A DNA stretch of 6,789 nucleotides from Candidatus Uhrbacteria bacterium RIFOXYB12_FULL_58_10 (GCA_943357275.1 CALRGL010000055.1:1-6789), one strand, 5' to 3'; shown: positions 1-5,711, numbered from the stretch's first letter. Notes: generated from the sequence alone by a model not told the origin. Translations and numbers: made by a program.

Positions 1-41
1 ACGTTATGCAAGGATCGAATGTTGTGAGCGATGATGGTCAT
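1..41 (-). CDS. SpoU/TrmH-family RNA methyltransferase, N-terminal fragment (gene runs off the left edge)
   Basis: Reading leftward from an ATG at 41-39, the first 14 residues are MTIIAHNIRSLHNV. This matches the start typical of short SpoU/TrmH-type RNA 2'-O-methyltransferases, where an HNIRSxxNVG motif opens the SAM-binding knotted fold; the Asn and Arg of this motif are conserved in the family. Only 41 bases are present, so neither the substrate (tRNA or rRNA) nor completeness can be judged. An in-frame TTG at 50-48 would add three residues and lies closer to an AGGA-like site (62-65). It diverges from the uracil methyltransferase gene, leaving about 34-43 bases between the starts. The call rests on a short but distinctive motif; chance similarity is the main alternative. 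Confidence 0.68.
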   Translation of the reverse strand, partial: MTIIAHNIRSLHN

Positions 42-75
42 ACTAGCCAAAATGCTTATTTTCCTTTAGGATCAC

Positions 76-1206
76 TTGTATTCTATGTCACACTGTCCAA
101 ACAAAGAAATTTGTGGATCTTGCTCTTGGTCGCATATTGCGTACGATAAGCAGTTAATCCAAAAGGTATCGGATATCAACGGTTCGTTCAAGCTTAAGGA
201 GCTTACGTTTGAATGTTCGGAGATTCTTCCATCCGTGAAAACCGAGCATTATCGGAATCGGATGGATTTTGTGATTGATTATCAAGGTCGTGTTGGCATG
301 CACCAAAAAGAGAAGTGGTGGAAGGTTATTGATAACCACACGTGTTTTTTAGCAGATGAACGGATCGAAGAAGCATTTAAGAACGTTCGTGAGTGGGTCC
401 AATCTTCGGGACTCCCCATGTACGATCGCAAATCTCACGAAGGATTCCTTCGTTACGCCGTTATTCGTTCGACAACGCTCGGTGAGACCATGATCAACCT
501 CGTCACAAGTGCTCCAAAAACGGATGAAGAACAACTCGATAAACACGTTCCACAATCTCTTCTTCCCTTTTGTACCACAATCGTCTGGTCGATCAATGAC
601 ACATGGAACGATATCTCTGTTGGAGAAGATGTGCGTGTGATTTACGGACCTGGCGTCATCAATGAAACGATCGAGGGTATTCACTATCGCATCAGTCCAA
701 ATGCCTTTTTCCAAACCAACTCATTTACCGCACCGTTGCTTCTCAAAACAGTGAAACAATTTGCGGGAGATCTTTCCAATAAAACGCTTCTCGATCTCTA
801 CTGCGGAACTGGCTTCTTCGCTGTTGCACTTGCACAGGATGCCAAACGAACGATCGGTGTTGAAATGGTTGATGACGCAATCAAAGACGCAAAGATCAAT
901 GCAGAACTCAACAACGCAAACGTAGCATTCCACACGGCTAAGACGGAAGACTTTGACTGGGCTGAGTATAACGCCGACATTGTCATCCTTGATCCCCCTC
1001 GATCGGGCATGCATGACAAAGCGTTGAAAGACGTGCTCAGAATTCTCCCCAAAGAAATTATTTATGTTTCTTGCAATCCAAAAAACTTTGCACGAGAAAT
1101 GGTAGAATTACAGAAGTATTATTCCATTGATCAAATGCGTGCAATTGATATGTTCCCTCAAACTCCGCACGTTGAACTTGTTACCAAACTTACAAAGAAA
1201 TTATGA
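76..1206 (+). CDS. 23S rRNA (uracil-C5)-methyltransferase, Fe-S type, RlmC-like architecture
   Basis: This is a SAM-dependent enzyme of the TrmA/RlmC/RlmD family, which makes 5-methyluridine in RNA. Seen directly (numbering from the TTG): Fe-S cluster cysteines C7, C13, C16 and C90; the YRNRMDF segment at 59-65; the FFQTN motif at 211-215; the SAM-binding DLYCGTG at 240-246; DPPRSG at 306-311; catalytic nucleophile C333 in VSCNP; and the C-terminal general-base glutamate E367 in HVELV. There is no N-terminal TRAM domain. At about 375 residues with a cluster it resembles E. coli RlmC (m5U747) more than RlmD or TrmA, but the target base cannot be fixed from sequence alone. Start: an AGG at 68-70 sits 5 bases before the TTG at 76 but 14 bases before the ATG at 85; the ATG would still keep all four cysteines. 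The stop overlaps the era start (ATGA), which implies translational coupling. Confidence 0.93.
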   Translation: MYSMSHCPNKEICGSCSWSHIAYDKQLIQKVSDINGSFKLKELTFECSEILPSVKTEHYRNRMDFVIDYQGRVGMHQKEKWWKVIDNHTCFLADERIEEAFKNVREWVQSSGLPMYDRKSHEGFLRYAVIRSTTLGETMINLVTSAPKTDEEQLDKHVPQSLLPFCTTIVWSINDTWNDISVGEDVRVIYGPGVINETIEGIHYRISPNAFFQTNSFTAPLLLKTVKQFAGDLSNKTLLDLYCGTGFFAVALAQDAKRTIGVEMVDDAIKDAKINAELNNANVAFHTAKTEDFDWAEYNADIVILDPPRSGMHDKALKDVLRILPKEIIYVSCNPKNFAREMVELQKYYSIDQMRAIDMFPQTPHVELVTKLTKKL

Positions 1207-2054
1207 AAAAATCCGGATTCGTTGTCATGATCGGTCGATCCAATGCGGGCAAGTCAACCTTGCTAAACGCACTTATTGGATCCAAGATCGCCATTACAAC
1301 CCCAAAACCACAAACAACACGCATGCCAATTCATGGTGTTCTTACACGTGAAGAAGGACAAATCGTGTTTGTTGATACTCCTGGTATCTTAAAAGGTGCC
1401 AAAGATATTCTTTCCAAAAAACTCCACGAAGCTGTGGAATCCTCGTTAACCGATATTGACCTTGTTCTTTACGTGACAGATCCGTCTCGTGAAATTGGAG
1501 ATGAAGAACGAGCTGTGATGAGCATCATGAAAAATATCACGGCAAAGAAAATCCTCGTGATTAACAAATGTGATCTTCCAGATCCAGCGTTCAAAGATTT
1601 CTACCTGGACCTTGCAAAAGAATTCGACGACATGATTGAAGTCTCCGCTTTGCGTGGAACACACGTTGAATCTCTCGTAAAAATGGTTTACAAGTCTCTT
1701 CCTGAAGGCGAACCTTTTTATCCAGATTACCAGCTCACAAACATGCCAAACAAAGTCTGGCTTGCAGAGCTCATTCGAGAAAAACTCTTTCTCCGTTTGC
1801 GACAAGAAATTCCTTATTCCGTACACGTAGAAGTTACCGAAGTCGAGGAACGACAAAATGGCATGATGTATATCAAGGCCGTTGTCTACACCACAGAAGA
1901 ACGTTACCAACGCATGATCATTGGCCAAGGTGGACGTGGGATCAAAGAAATCGGACAGTCCACACGTAACGAACTAGAAGGCGTTATGAATCAGAAAATT
2001 TTCCTCGATCTTACGGTTGAGGTTGACTCGCACTGGATGTCTCGTTTTGAGTAA
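1203..2054 (+). CDS. era: GTPase Era
   Basis: Era is an essential GTPase that binds the 3' end of 16S rRNA and helps 30S subunit maturation. At 283 residues it is close to the usual bacterial length. The G domain shows G1 GRSNAGKST (11-19), a Thr-rich switch I (TTPKPQTTR, 32-40), G3 DTPG (58-61), G4 NKCD (121-124) and G5 SAL (148-150). The C-terminal KH domain carries the GxxG loop as GQGG (241-244) within IIGQGGRGIKEIG. G1 reads GRSNAGKS rather than the common GRPNVGKS, a mild variation. The start is fixed by the ATGA overlap with the methyltransferase; both products act on rRNA, so the pair makes sense as an operon. Its last 44 bases are also antisense coding sequence for the lipoprotein gene. 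A small CGAGG/CCTCG hairpin lies 1 base past the stop but has no T-run. Confidence 0.97.
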   Translation: MKKSGFVVMIGRSNAGKSTLLNALIGSKIAITTPKPQTTRMPIHGVLTREEGQIVFVDTPGILKGAKDILSKKLHEAVESSLTDIDLVLYVTDPSREIGDEERAVMSIMKNITAKKILVINKCDLPDPAFKDFYLDLAKEFDDMIEVSALRGTHVESLVKMVYKSLPEGEPFYPDYQLTNMPNKVWLAELIREKLFLRLRQEIPYSVHVEVTEVEERQNGMMYIKAVVYTTEERYQRMIIGQGGRGIKEIGQSTRNELEGVMNQKIFLDLTVEVDSHWMSRFE

Positions 2055-2955
2055 TCGAGGTCACCTCGTATCCCATAAACGCTTCACGAAGACCTTGTTT
2101 ATTGAACACATCAAACGAACCCTGCGAAAGCGGTGAAAGCACAACCTCCAAAATTAGGGGGTTGTTTTCGTTGGCAAGGATAGTGTAGCGAGCAAACGCG
2201 TTTTGCGCCTGAATGGTTCGAACGGTTTTCTGTTCTCCGTTTACGTTGAGTAAGTAGGTTCCCCAATCTTGATTTGCTTCAATAAGCAGAACATCTTTCT
2301 TTTCTTCTGTTTGTTTACTTTGTGTAATCCAGTTGGCTACTTGTTTTGCTTGATCAGAAAGCGATTGTGCAAACGCAATTGAATTATCAAATAATCCAAG
2401 ATTCAATCGAGTCTTGCGCGTTTGTACTAATTCTTGATATTGCGTTTTTGTAAGCCAAATTAAACTGTTCTTCTCAAGTGTTTGAGTTCCCTCACTCCAA
2501 AATGTTGGCAACTGAATATGGTCAGCATTGCCAACGTCCGTTGCATGCATCGTTCCTGTTTCTGTTGTCTGTTCTGTTTGTACGTCTGGACGTTTTGGAA
2601 TCATTGTGCCAATCGGTGCATTTGTATAGGCTTTGTTGTAAGCTTCCTGTGCTTGTTTAGATGCATCTGTTTCTCGCTCCGTTATCAAAGACCAGTTTGC
2701 CATGATTGATGAATTCAAATCGAATGTTTGTAACGTAACCGTTCGCTCAGCAGAGACTCCGCCAAGCAAATCAACCACCTTTCCCCCAAGACCAAACACC
2801 GTCTCACGAAAGACAAACTGGTCTTGAGACGAAAAAGAAAGCGACTGTGCCGCTTTCTCATCGTCATTTGTTGAAGCAACTGGTTGGACACACCCTGAAC
2901 CGATCAGAACGATCGTGAGAAAGGCAAGACCAAGTTGTTTCACTAGTGATAACAT
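2011..2955 (-). CDS. Putative lipoprotein of unknown function
   Basis: The 314-residue protein starts with a short positively charged end and a hydrophobic stretch (about 8-18) leading to Cys22 in LIGSGC. This looks like a lipoprotein signal, although Gly at -3 is a departure from the usual Leu/Val/Ile. The mature part begins with a polar linker, and a second Thr/Glu/Gln-rich linker lies near 115-140. No catalytic motif or known domain is recognisable. The tail is polar (SSASQPQP). Its ATG follows the stop of the thioredoxin-like gene by a single base (TAATATG) and has no well-placed ribosome site, so translation probably depends on coupling. The neighbouring redox gene suggests joint function or just shared transcription; this is inference. 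The last 44 bases lie inside the end of era on the other strand. Alternative: a membrane-anchored rather than lipidated protein. Confidence 0.83.
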   Translation of the reverse strand: MLSLVKQLGLAFLTIVLIGSGCVQPVASTNDDEKAAQSLSFSSQDQFVFRETVFGLGGKVVDLLGGVSAERTVTLQTFDLNSSIMANWSLITERETDASKQAQEAYNKAYTNAPIGTMIPKRPDVQTEQTTETGTMHATDVGNADHIQLPTFWSEGTQTLEKNSLIWLTKTQYQELVQTRKTRLNLGLFDNSIAFAQSLSDQAKQVANWITQSKQTEEKKDVLLIEANQDWGTYLLNVNGEQKTVRTIQAQNAFARYTILANENNPLILEVVLSPLSQGSFDVFNKQGLREAFMGYEVTSITQNETSSASQPQP

Positions 2956-2956
2956 A

Positions 2957-3223
2957 TTATTGTTTAACTTCTCCCCCAGACGCCCAGGTACGAATGGTCT
3001 CTTCGTCAGAGGAACCGCAAATAAATTGGTTACTTTCTTCGTTCAAAAAGAATGGAACACCACCGCATCGCCCGTGATCTTTCTTTTCTGCAAGCTTTGC
3101 ATTCTCATCATTATTCCAAGTTTCGAGCTTTTCGATCTTGATTCCCTCACCAATCAATTTATCGACCGTTGGCATCACGGTATGACAATGTGGACAGCCG
3201 TCTCCATAGAAAAAATATAGCAT
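2957..3223 (-). CDS. Small thioredoxin/glutaredoxin-fold protein with CPHC active site
   Basis: This 88-residue protein begins MLYFFYGDGCPHC, a short first beta strand running straight into a CPHC redox motif (C10, C13), as in glutaredoxin-like and DsbA-like proteins. A GVP segment (55-57) supplies the cis-proline expected opposite the active site. Two more cysteines, C53 (two residues before GVP) and C69, are present. There is no signal peptide, so it should act in the cytoplasm unless exported by another route. CPHC is the DsbA-type dipeptide, which in that family gives an oxidising disulfide; the direction of reaction here is unknown. It is the first gene of a two-gene unit with the lipoprotein. 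The ATG has no upstream Shine-Dalgarno sequence and sits about where an extended -10 element predicts the transcript to begin, suggesting a leaderless mRNA. Confidence 0.85.
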   Translation of the reverse strand: MLYFFYGDGCPHCHTVMPTVDKLIGEGIKIEKLETWNNDENAKLAEKKDHGRCGGVPFFLNEESNQFICGSSDEETIRTWASGGEVKQ

Positions 3224-3240
3224 ATGCTACAATTCTAGCA
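3219..3240. promoter_or_regulatory. Bidirectional promoter with two facing extended -10 elements; predicted leaderless starts both ways
   Basis: Rightward: TGCTACAAT at 3225-3233 is an extended -10 (TGn plus TACAAT) ending 6 bases before the ATG at 3240, so transcription should begin at or next to the start codon. Leftward: the complement of 3232-3240 reads TGCTAGAAT, ending 8 bases before the leftward ATG at 3223. A leftward -35-like TTGGGA lies at 3261-3256 with an 18-base spacer; no good rightward -35 is seen. The whole 3224-3241 segment is nearly self-complementary, and AGCATATGCT (3219-3228) is a perfect palindrome containing the leftward start codon. Neither gene has a ribosome-binding site. 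The element matches are direct; promoter activity and leaderless translation are inference. Confidence 0.62.
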
Positions 3241-3830
3241 TGAAAAAATACTTCATCCCAATCGCGCTTATCCTCATCTCCTTTGCCCTACTTGTTTGGC
3301 AACGATTTGATCTGGGACCTCGTACAGACGTGGTTGTTTTGGCTTCCACAAGTCCACATTATCTTGTTGGAACACATCTGCGTCGGGGTGAAACAATTGA
3401 AACTCGAGCAAACGAATATGTCGCGATTGGTTTGGGGGAAGCCAGAGTAGGTCTTTCAGAGCGTACGAGTCTTGAACTATTTCGACTGTACGATGATACA
3501 CGCATTCTGAAATTCCCTCGTGGAAGAATCATTGTTCACAATCCAACAAACCAATCCATTTACATTGATACACTCAAAACACAAAACAACGTTACAGACG
3601 CAACAGCAACATTCATCAACTTTGATTTTCTTCAAACGGTTCATATCATCCCTCTTTATCACTCCGTTGAAACCGTTCTTGTCGACACAAAGGACTCCTT
3701 GATTCTTCCAATTGCCATTGCTGTCCAAGAAACAGTTCCTGTGAGCTACGAACCAATCTCTTTTGAACGTTTCAATAATACGGCTGTAGACTTTTATACA
3801 TGGTTTGACAAACTCTTTGTTTCCCAATAA
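3240..3830 (+). CDS. Membrane-anchored protein with FecR-like beta domain
   Basis: The 196-residue protein starts MKKY and has one hydrophobic segment at about 5-21, followed by a polar, beta-rich extracytoplasmic part. Residues about 50-100 (GETIETRANEYVAIGLGEAR, then VGLSERTSLELF and a later FPRGRIIVHN) resemble the FecR domain pattern, where a 'G..I.T....a.i.l.....v.l...t.l.l' run is followed by a 'l..G.i.v' strand. The signal helix is not followed by a lipobox or an obvious cleavage site, so it is probably an N-terminal anchor. The remainder (105-196) is Thr/Asn-rich and unrecognised. No sigma/anti-sigma gene is next to it, so classical FecR signalling is not supported; in many bacteria FecR-like domains occur in other envelope proteins. 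It diverges from the thioredoxin-like/lipoprotein operon, sharing a 16-base promoter gap and probably a role at the cell surface. Confidence 0.75.
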   Translation: MKKYFIPIALILISFALLVWQRFDLGPRTDVVVLASTSPHYLVGTHLRRGETIETRANEYVAIGLGEARVGLSERTSLELFRLYDDTRILKFPRGRIIVHNPTNQSIYIDTLKTQNNVTDATATFINFDFLQTVHIIPLYHSVETVLVDTKDSLILPIAIAVQETVPVSYEPISFERFNNTAVDFYTWFDKLFVSQ

Positions 3831-3833
3831 TCT
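3805..3833 (+). promoter_or_regulatory. Promoter for the HAD phosphatase gene
   Basis: A perfect -35 TTGACA lies at 3805-3810, inside the end of the FecR-like gene. TAATCT (3828-3833) sits 17 bases downstream as a weak -10 that overlaps the stop codon; AATAAT at 3826-3831 is an alternative with a short 15-base spacer. The predicted start near 3840 leaves a leader of about 33 bases before the GTG at 3873. The -10 is poor, so the phosphatase may also be read through from upstream. Confidence 0.45.
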
Positions 3834-3862
3834 TCCCGTCTGCTCTTTACTGTCCAAACAAA

Positions 3863-3870
3863 AGGAGAGG
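3863..3870 (+). promoter_or_regulatory. Ribosome-binding site deciding a GTG start
   Basis: AGGAGAGG ends 2 bases before the GTG at 3873, with its AGGAG core 5 bases from the start. No in-frame ATG lies nearby (the next is Met43 of the product), so the site supports GTG as the true start and therefore the 45-residue N-terminal extension. Confidence 0.8.
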
Positions 3871-3872
3871 TC

Positions 3873-4775
3873 GTGTCACGAAAGCCCCTCGAAATCTGTA
3901 CGTTCGATACACTTGAAGAAGCTCGTGCGCTTCTGAGTGATGGCAAAGAACGCATTGTCACGCAACTGAATCCGAGTACACTTCGCCGTCGAGCCGCCAT
4001 GGTTCAAGCAGGCGCATTTGATTTTGACGGCAGTCTTGCCGTTGGAAGTCAGTGGTCTCACGTGAAAGCAATGATTCCAGAAGCTCTCCGAGACGAGGAT
4101 AATGCAGATCTTCGCTGGTACCTTGAGTGGGCCAAAGAAGAACGTGTCGTTCATGATTCGCTCGACGATCGAAACTGGTTCATGGGCAATGGAGATCACA
4201 TGAACGGTGCGGCCATTGAAGGCGCATGGATCTCTCGCTCCATTCAACGGTTCATCGACGCTGGAATGACGCGAGCGAATTTCGAAGAAGCTGGAAACAA
4301 GGTTCAACTCCGCAAAGGAGCTGTTGAACTGTTTCGTCAGATTCCACTGCGAGTGATCATTAGCATGGGTCTTGAGCAGGTTATTCGAGCTTGTATCGAT
4401 CGTTATCTGCTAAGCTCGGCCATTGCAGCGACGCGACTGAATTTTGGATGTGACGGACGACTGGTTGGCTATCATCCAAACGTCGTAGTGAGCAAGACCA
4501 AAAAAGTCGCACTCAATCGATTCATGCGTTTGAATGGTCTGAAAGCGGAAAATCATCTCATCATCGGAGATTCCTACATCGATGTAGAGATGATGCCTGA
4601 GCATAGTTTCAACGTCTGGATTCTTCCGCACACGGAAGAAGTCGAAGGCATCGCAGAGTTCCGTGAAGCACGATTTGAGTCCATGTTGCGTCGCGTGACC
4701 ATGGTGCTTTACTCCAATTCTCTGGAACCACTTGCACGTCTTCTTCAAGAGGCGAAGCACTCAACAAGCGTCTAA
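3873..4775 (+). CDS. HAD-superfamily phosphatase (SerB/HAD-IB-like) with N-terminal extension
   Basis: The 300-residue protein carries the four HAD motifs: I, FDFDGSLA with nucleophile D50 and acid/base D52; II, VIISMG with S164; III, a lysine in VSKTKK (K208, K210 or K211); IV, IIGDSYIDVEM with D233 and D237. The helical insert between motifs I and II (about 60-148) is a large cap in the position used by C1-type caps, as in phosphoserine phosphatase-like HADs. Residues 1-45 lie before motif I and are not part of the usual fold. Motif I has Ser where Thr is commoner (DxDGS versus DxDGT). The family hydrolyses small phosphate esters; the substrate here cannot be told. It has its own promoter and ends in a terminator, so it is probably monocistronic. 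The N-terminal extension could be a partner-binding or regulatory piece. Confidence 0.88.
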   Translation: MSRKPLEICTFDTLEEARALLSDGKERIVTQLNPSTLRRRAAMVQAGAFDFDGSLAVGSQWSHVKAMIPEALRDEDNADLRWYLEWAKEERVVHDSLDDRNWFMGNGDHMNGAAIEGAWISRSIQRFIDAGMTRANFEEAGNKVQLRKGAVELFRQIPLRVIISMGLEQVIRACIDRYLLSSAIAATRLNFGCDGRLVGYHPNVVVSKTKKVALNRFMRLNGLKAENHLIIGDSYIDVEMMPEHSFNVWILPHTEEVEGIAEFREARFESMLRRVTMVLYSNSLEPLARLLQEAKHSTSV

Positions 4776-4793
4776 AGCGCTTGTTTTTCTTTT
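4763..4793 (+). terminator. Intrinsic terminator of the HAD phosphatase gene
   Basis: A perfect 8-bp stem, AACAAGCG (4763-4770) with CGCTTGTT (4778-4785), encloses a 7-base loop and is followed by a T-rich tract (4784-4793). The loop contains the TAA stop, so the left arm encodes the last residues. Confidence 0.82.
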
Positions 4794-4800
4794 ACTCAAA

Positions 4801-4828
4801 ATAAAAAAGGAGCCGGTTAAGGCGCCTT
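4801..4828 (-). terminator. Intrinsic terminator of the TrpF-like gene
   Basis: In the leftward transcript AAGGCGCC (4828-4821) pairs with GGCTCCTT (4814-4807), an 8-bp stem with one mismatch and a 6-base loop, followed by a run complementary to AAAAAA at 4803-4808 and then more T. The TAA stop (4819-4817) is in the loop. It sits end to end with the rightward terminator, about 8-15 bases apart. Confidence 0.7.
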
Positions 4829-5578
4829 GCGTGCGTAGGGCATGAGTTTGTCTGCCTGTACAAAGTAGTCGTTGACACTCTTCATCTCAAGATGATCGTT
4901 TGCGTCGCGTAGACCGCTTTCTGCATCAATGCTGACAAACGGAAACGCGCGTACAAGATCTTTTAGACGATCGAGCGAAACACCAGGAAGTCCGCCTGCG
5001 ATCCCAATACCAAGCGTCGGATGCTTCTTCACAATCGCCCGCAGATACCCTTCGGTTTTCTGAAGATCAAGCGGGATCCCGTGACCACTACTTGCATCGA
5101 TGAGAACTTCGGTAATGCAACCTCGATACCCATTCAAACGATCGGCAATACGATCAGGATCATTCCCTTCCATTTCCATCGCACGGGCTCCAATCTGAAG
5201 CACCATCCGAGGGAAACCTGTCACAATACGTTTTGGATCAGGCCAAGGGATGTTGAGCTGAAACCCGTCGAGATCAGGTCCACCATGGGTCCTGAGCGCA
5301 TTCATATGATCGGTCAGATGATCTTTGTCATCCGTGGCAAAGTGAATCAAGTTCACAACCCGACGATGCGGAAGCATGAGCTCCGAGAGATCTTGATAAC
5401 GAGGATACCGATGAGGCCACTTGTTGGTCACCCCAGACAGCGTTTTATTGCTGACCAAGACACCAACCATAAGCAACCGCTTGGCCCGAAGCCCTTGCCG
5501 AGTATCGAACTTGGCAATGGCTGTCTCGACCTCTGCACGAGTCATAAACCCCGTGACACCAACATACGGCGTGAACAT
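4817..5578 (-). CDS. TrpF-like TIM-barrel protein lacking the usual catalytic Cys
   Basis: The 253-residue protein shows the order of landmarks seen in phosphoribosylanthranilate isomerase (TrpF): a GVTGFMTRAEV start (7-17) where TrpF has KICGxTR; VVNLIHFATDD (74-84) in place of the third strand; DGFQLNIP (104-111) where TrpF has VQLHG; LIDASSGHGIPLDL (159-172) matching the DSxxGGTGxxFDW phosphate site; GIAGGLPG (192-199) matching LAGGLxP; and SIDAESGLRD (216-225) matching VDVSSGVE. The phosphate-gripping half is thus well kept, while the TrpF cysteine is Thr9 and the preceding Lys is absent. A true tryptophan-pathway role is therefore doubtful, and no trp genes are adjacent. A phosphate-bearing small-molecule ligand is the best inference. 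AGGAGG (5584-5589) lies 5 bases from the ATG. It is probably monocistronic, with its own promoter and terminator. Confidence 0.78.
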   Translation of the reverse strand: MFTPYVGVTGFMTRAEVETAIAKFDTRQGLRAKRLLMVGVLVSNKTLSGVTNKWPHRYPRYQDLSELMLPHRRVVNLIHFATDDKDHLTDHMNALRTHGGPDLDGFQLNIPWPDPKRIVTGFPRMVLQIGARAMEMEGNDPDRIADRLNGYRGCITEVLIDASSGHGIPLDLQKTEGYLRAIVKKHPTLGIGIAGGLPGVSLDRLKDLVRAFPFVSIDAESGLRDANDHLEMKSVNDYFVQADKLMPYARKAP

Positions 5579-5579
5579 G

Positions 5580-5600
5580 AAAACCTCCTAGTTTTAGAGG
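5580..5600 (-). promoter_or_regulatory. Strong ribosome-binding site with possible occluding hairpin
   Basis: AGGAGG (5589-5584 leftward) is 5 bases from the ATG at 5578, the best Shine-Dalgarno in the window. Two small hairpins could involve it: AAAAC (5595-5591) with GTTTT (5584-5580), which leaves most of the SD in the loop, and CCTC with GAGG (5600-5597 with 5588-5585), which would cover it. Both stems are only 4-5 bp, so control by folding is speculative. Confidence 0.5.
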
Positions 5601-5605
5601 GAAAA

Positions 5606-5619
5606 GAACTAGTTCGAAC
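5606..5619. repeat. Overlapping perfect palindromes at the leftward start point (operator-like)
   Basis: GAACTAGTTC (5606-5615) and GTTCGAAC (5612-5619) are both perfect palindromes sharing the GTTC block, so three GAAC/GTTC half-sites occur in 14 bases. They cover the predicted leftward transcription start and part of the -10. Position and symmetry suit a repressor site; no regulator gene is in the window. The half-site spacing does not fit the Bacillus-type LexA box (GAAC-N4-GTTC). Confidence 0.4.
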
Positions 5620-5645
5620 CTATCACGACGACGTATAAGGGTCAA
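5617..5645 (-). promoter_or_regulatory. Leftward promoter for the TrpF-like gene
   Basis: Leftward, TTGACC (5645-5640), a 17-base spacer and TAGGTT (5622-5617) preceded by TGA make a -35 plus an extended -10. The predicted start is near 5610, giving a leader of about 31 bases. The -10 region overlaps the palindrome GTTCGAAC (5612-5619), and GAACTAGTTC (5606-5615) spans the start point. Confidence 0.6.
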
Positions 5646-5652
5646 CAGAGGC

Positions 5653-5680
5653 TTGACGAAATCGAAATAAACCGTATACT
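5653..5680 (+). promoter_or_regulatory. Rightward promoter for the small-protein/zinc-ribbon operon
   Basis: TTGACG (5653-5658), a 16-base spacer and TATACT (5675-5680) form a near-consensus sigma-70 type promoter. The predicted start near 5687 leaves a leader of about 25 bases containing the AGGAG of the first gene. Its -35 is 7 bases from the leftward -35, forming the inverted repeat GTCAA/TTGAC. Confidence 0.75.
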
Positions 5681-5711
5681 CCTCAGTCACTCAGACAAAA
5701 AGGAGAACCCC

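Noticed and set aside
3..149. Rightward frame open from the left edge to 149, with a hydrophobic end
   Set aside because: It would overlap the Fe-S region of the methyltransferase by over 60 bases, and the same DNA reads as a SpoU-like start on the other strand.
349..714. Leftward frame of 121 codons inside the methyltransferase gene
   Set aside because: It is a shadow frame without ribosome site or motif; the + strand protein is fully explained.
1446..1928. Leftward frame of 160 codons inside era
   Set aside because: It is a shadow of the Era coding sequence; the Era motifs on the + strand are decisive.
2056..2068. Terminator for era or the lipoprotein gene
   Set aside because: The CGAGG/CCTCG stem is only 5 bp with a 3-base loop and has no T-run on either strand.
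3876..4307. Leftward frame of 143 codons inside the HAD gene
   Set aside because: It is antisense to HAD motif I and the cap region and has no supporting signals.
5606..5615. LexA/SOS box
   Set aside because: GAAC and GTTC are separated by 2 bases (or 0 in the neighbouring palindrome) rather than the 4 of the Bacillus-type box, and no SOS gene is present.
5021..5638. Long rightward frame of 205 codons opposite the TrpF-like gene
   Set aside because: It is antisense to a gene with clear barrel motifs, promoter, ribosome site and terminator. It runs through the divergent promoter region, and its product has no recognisable motif.
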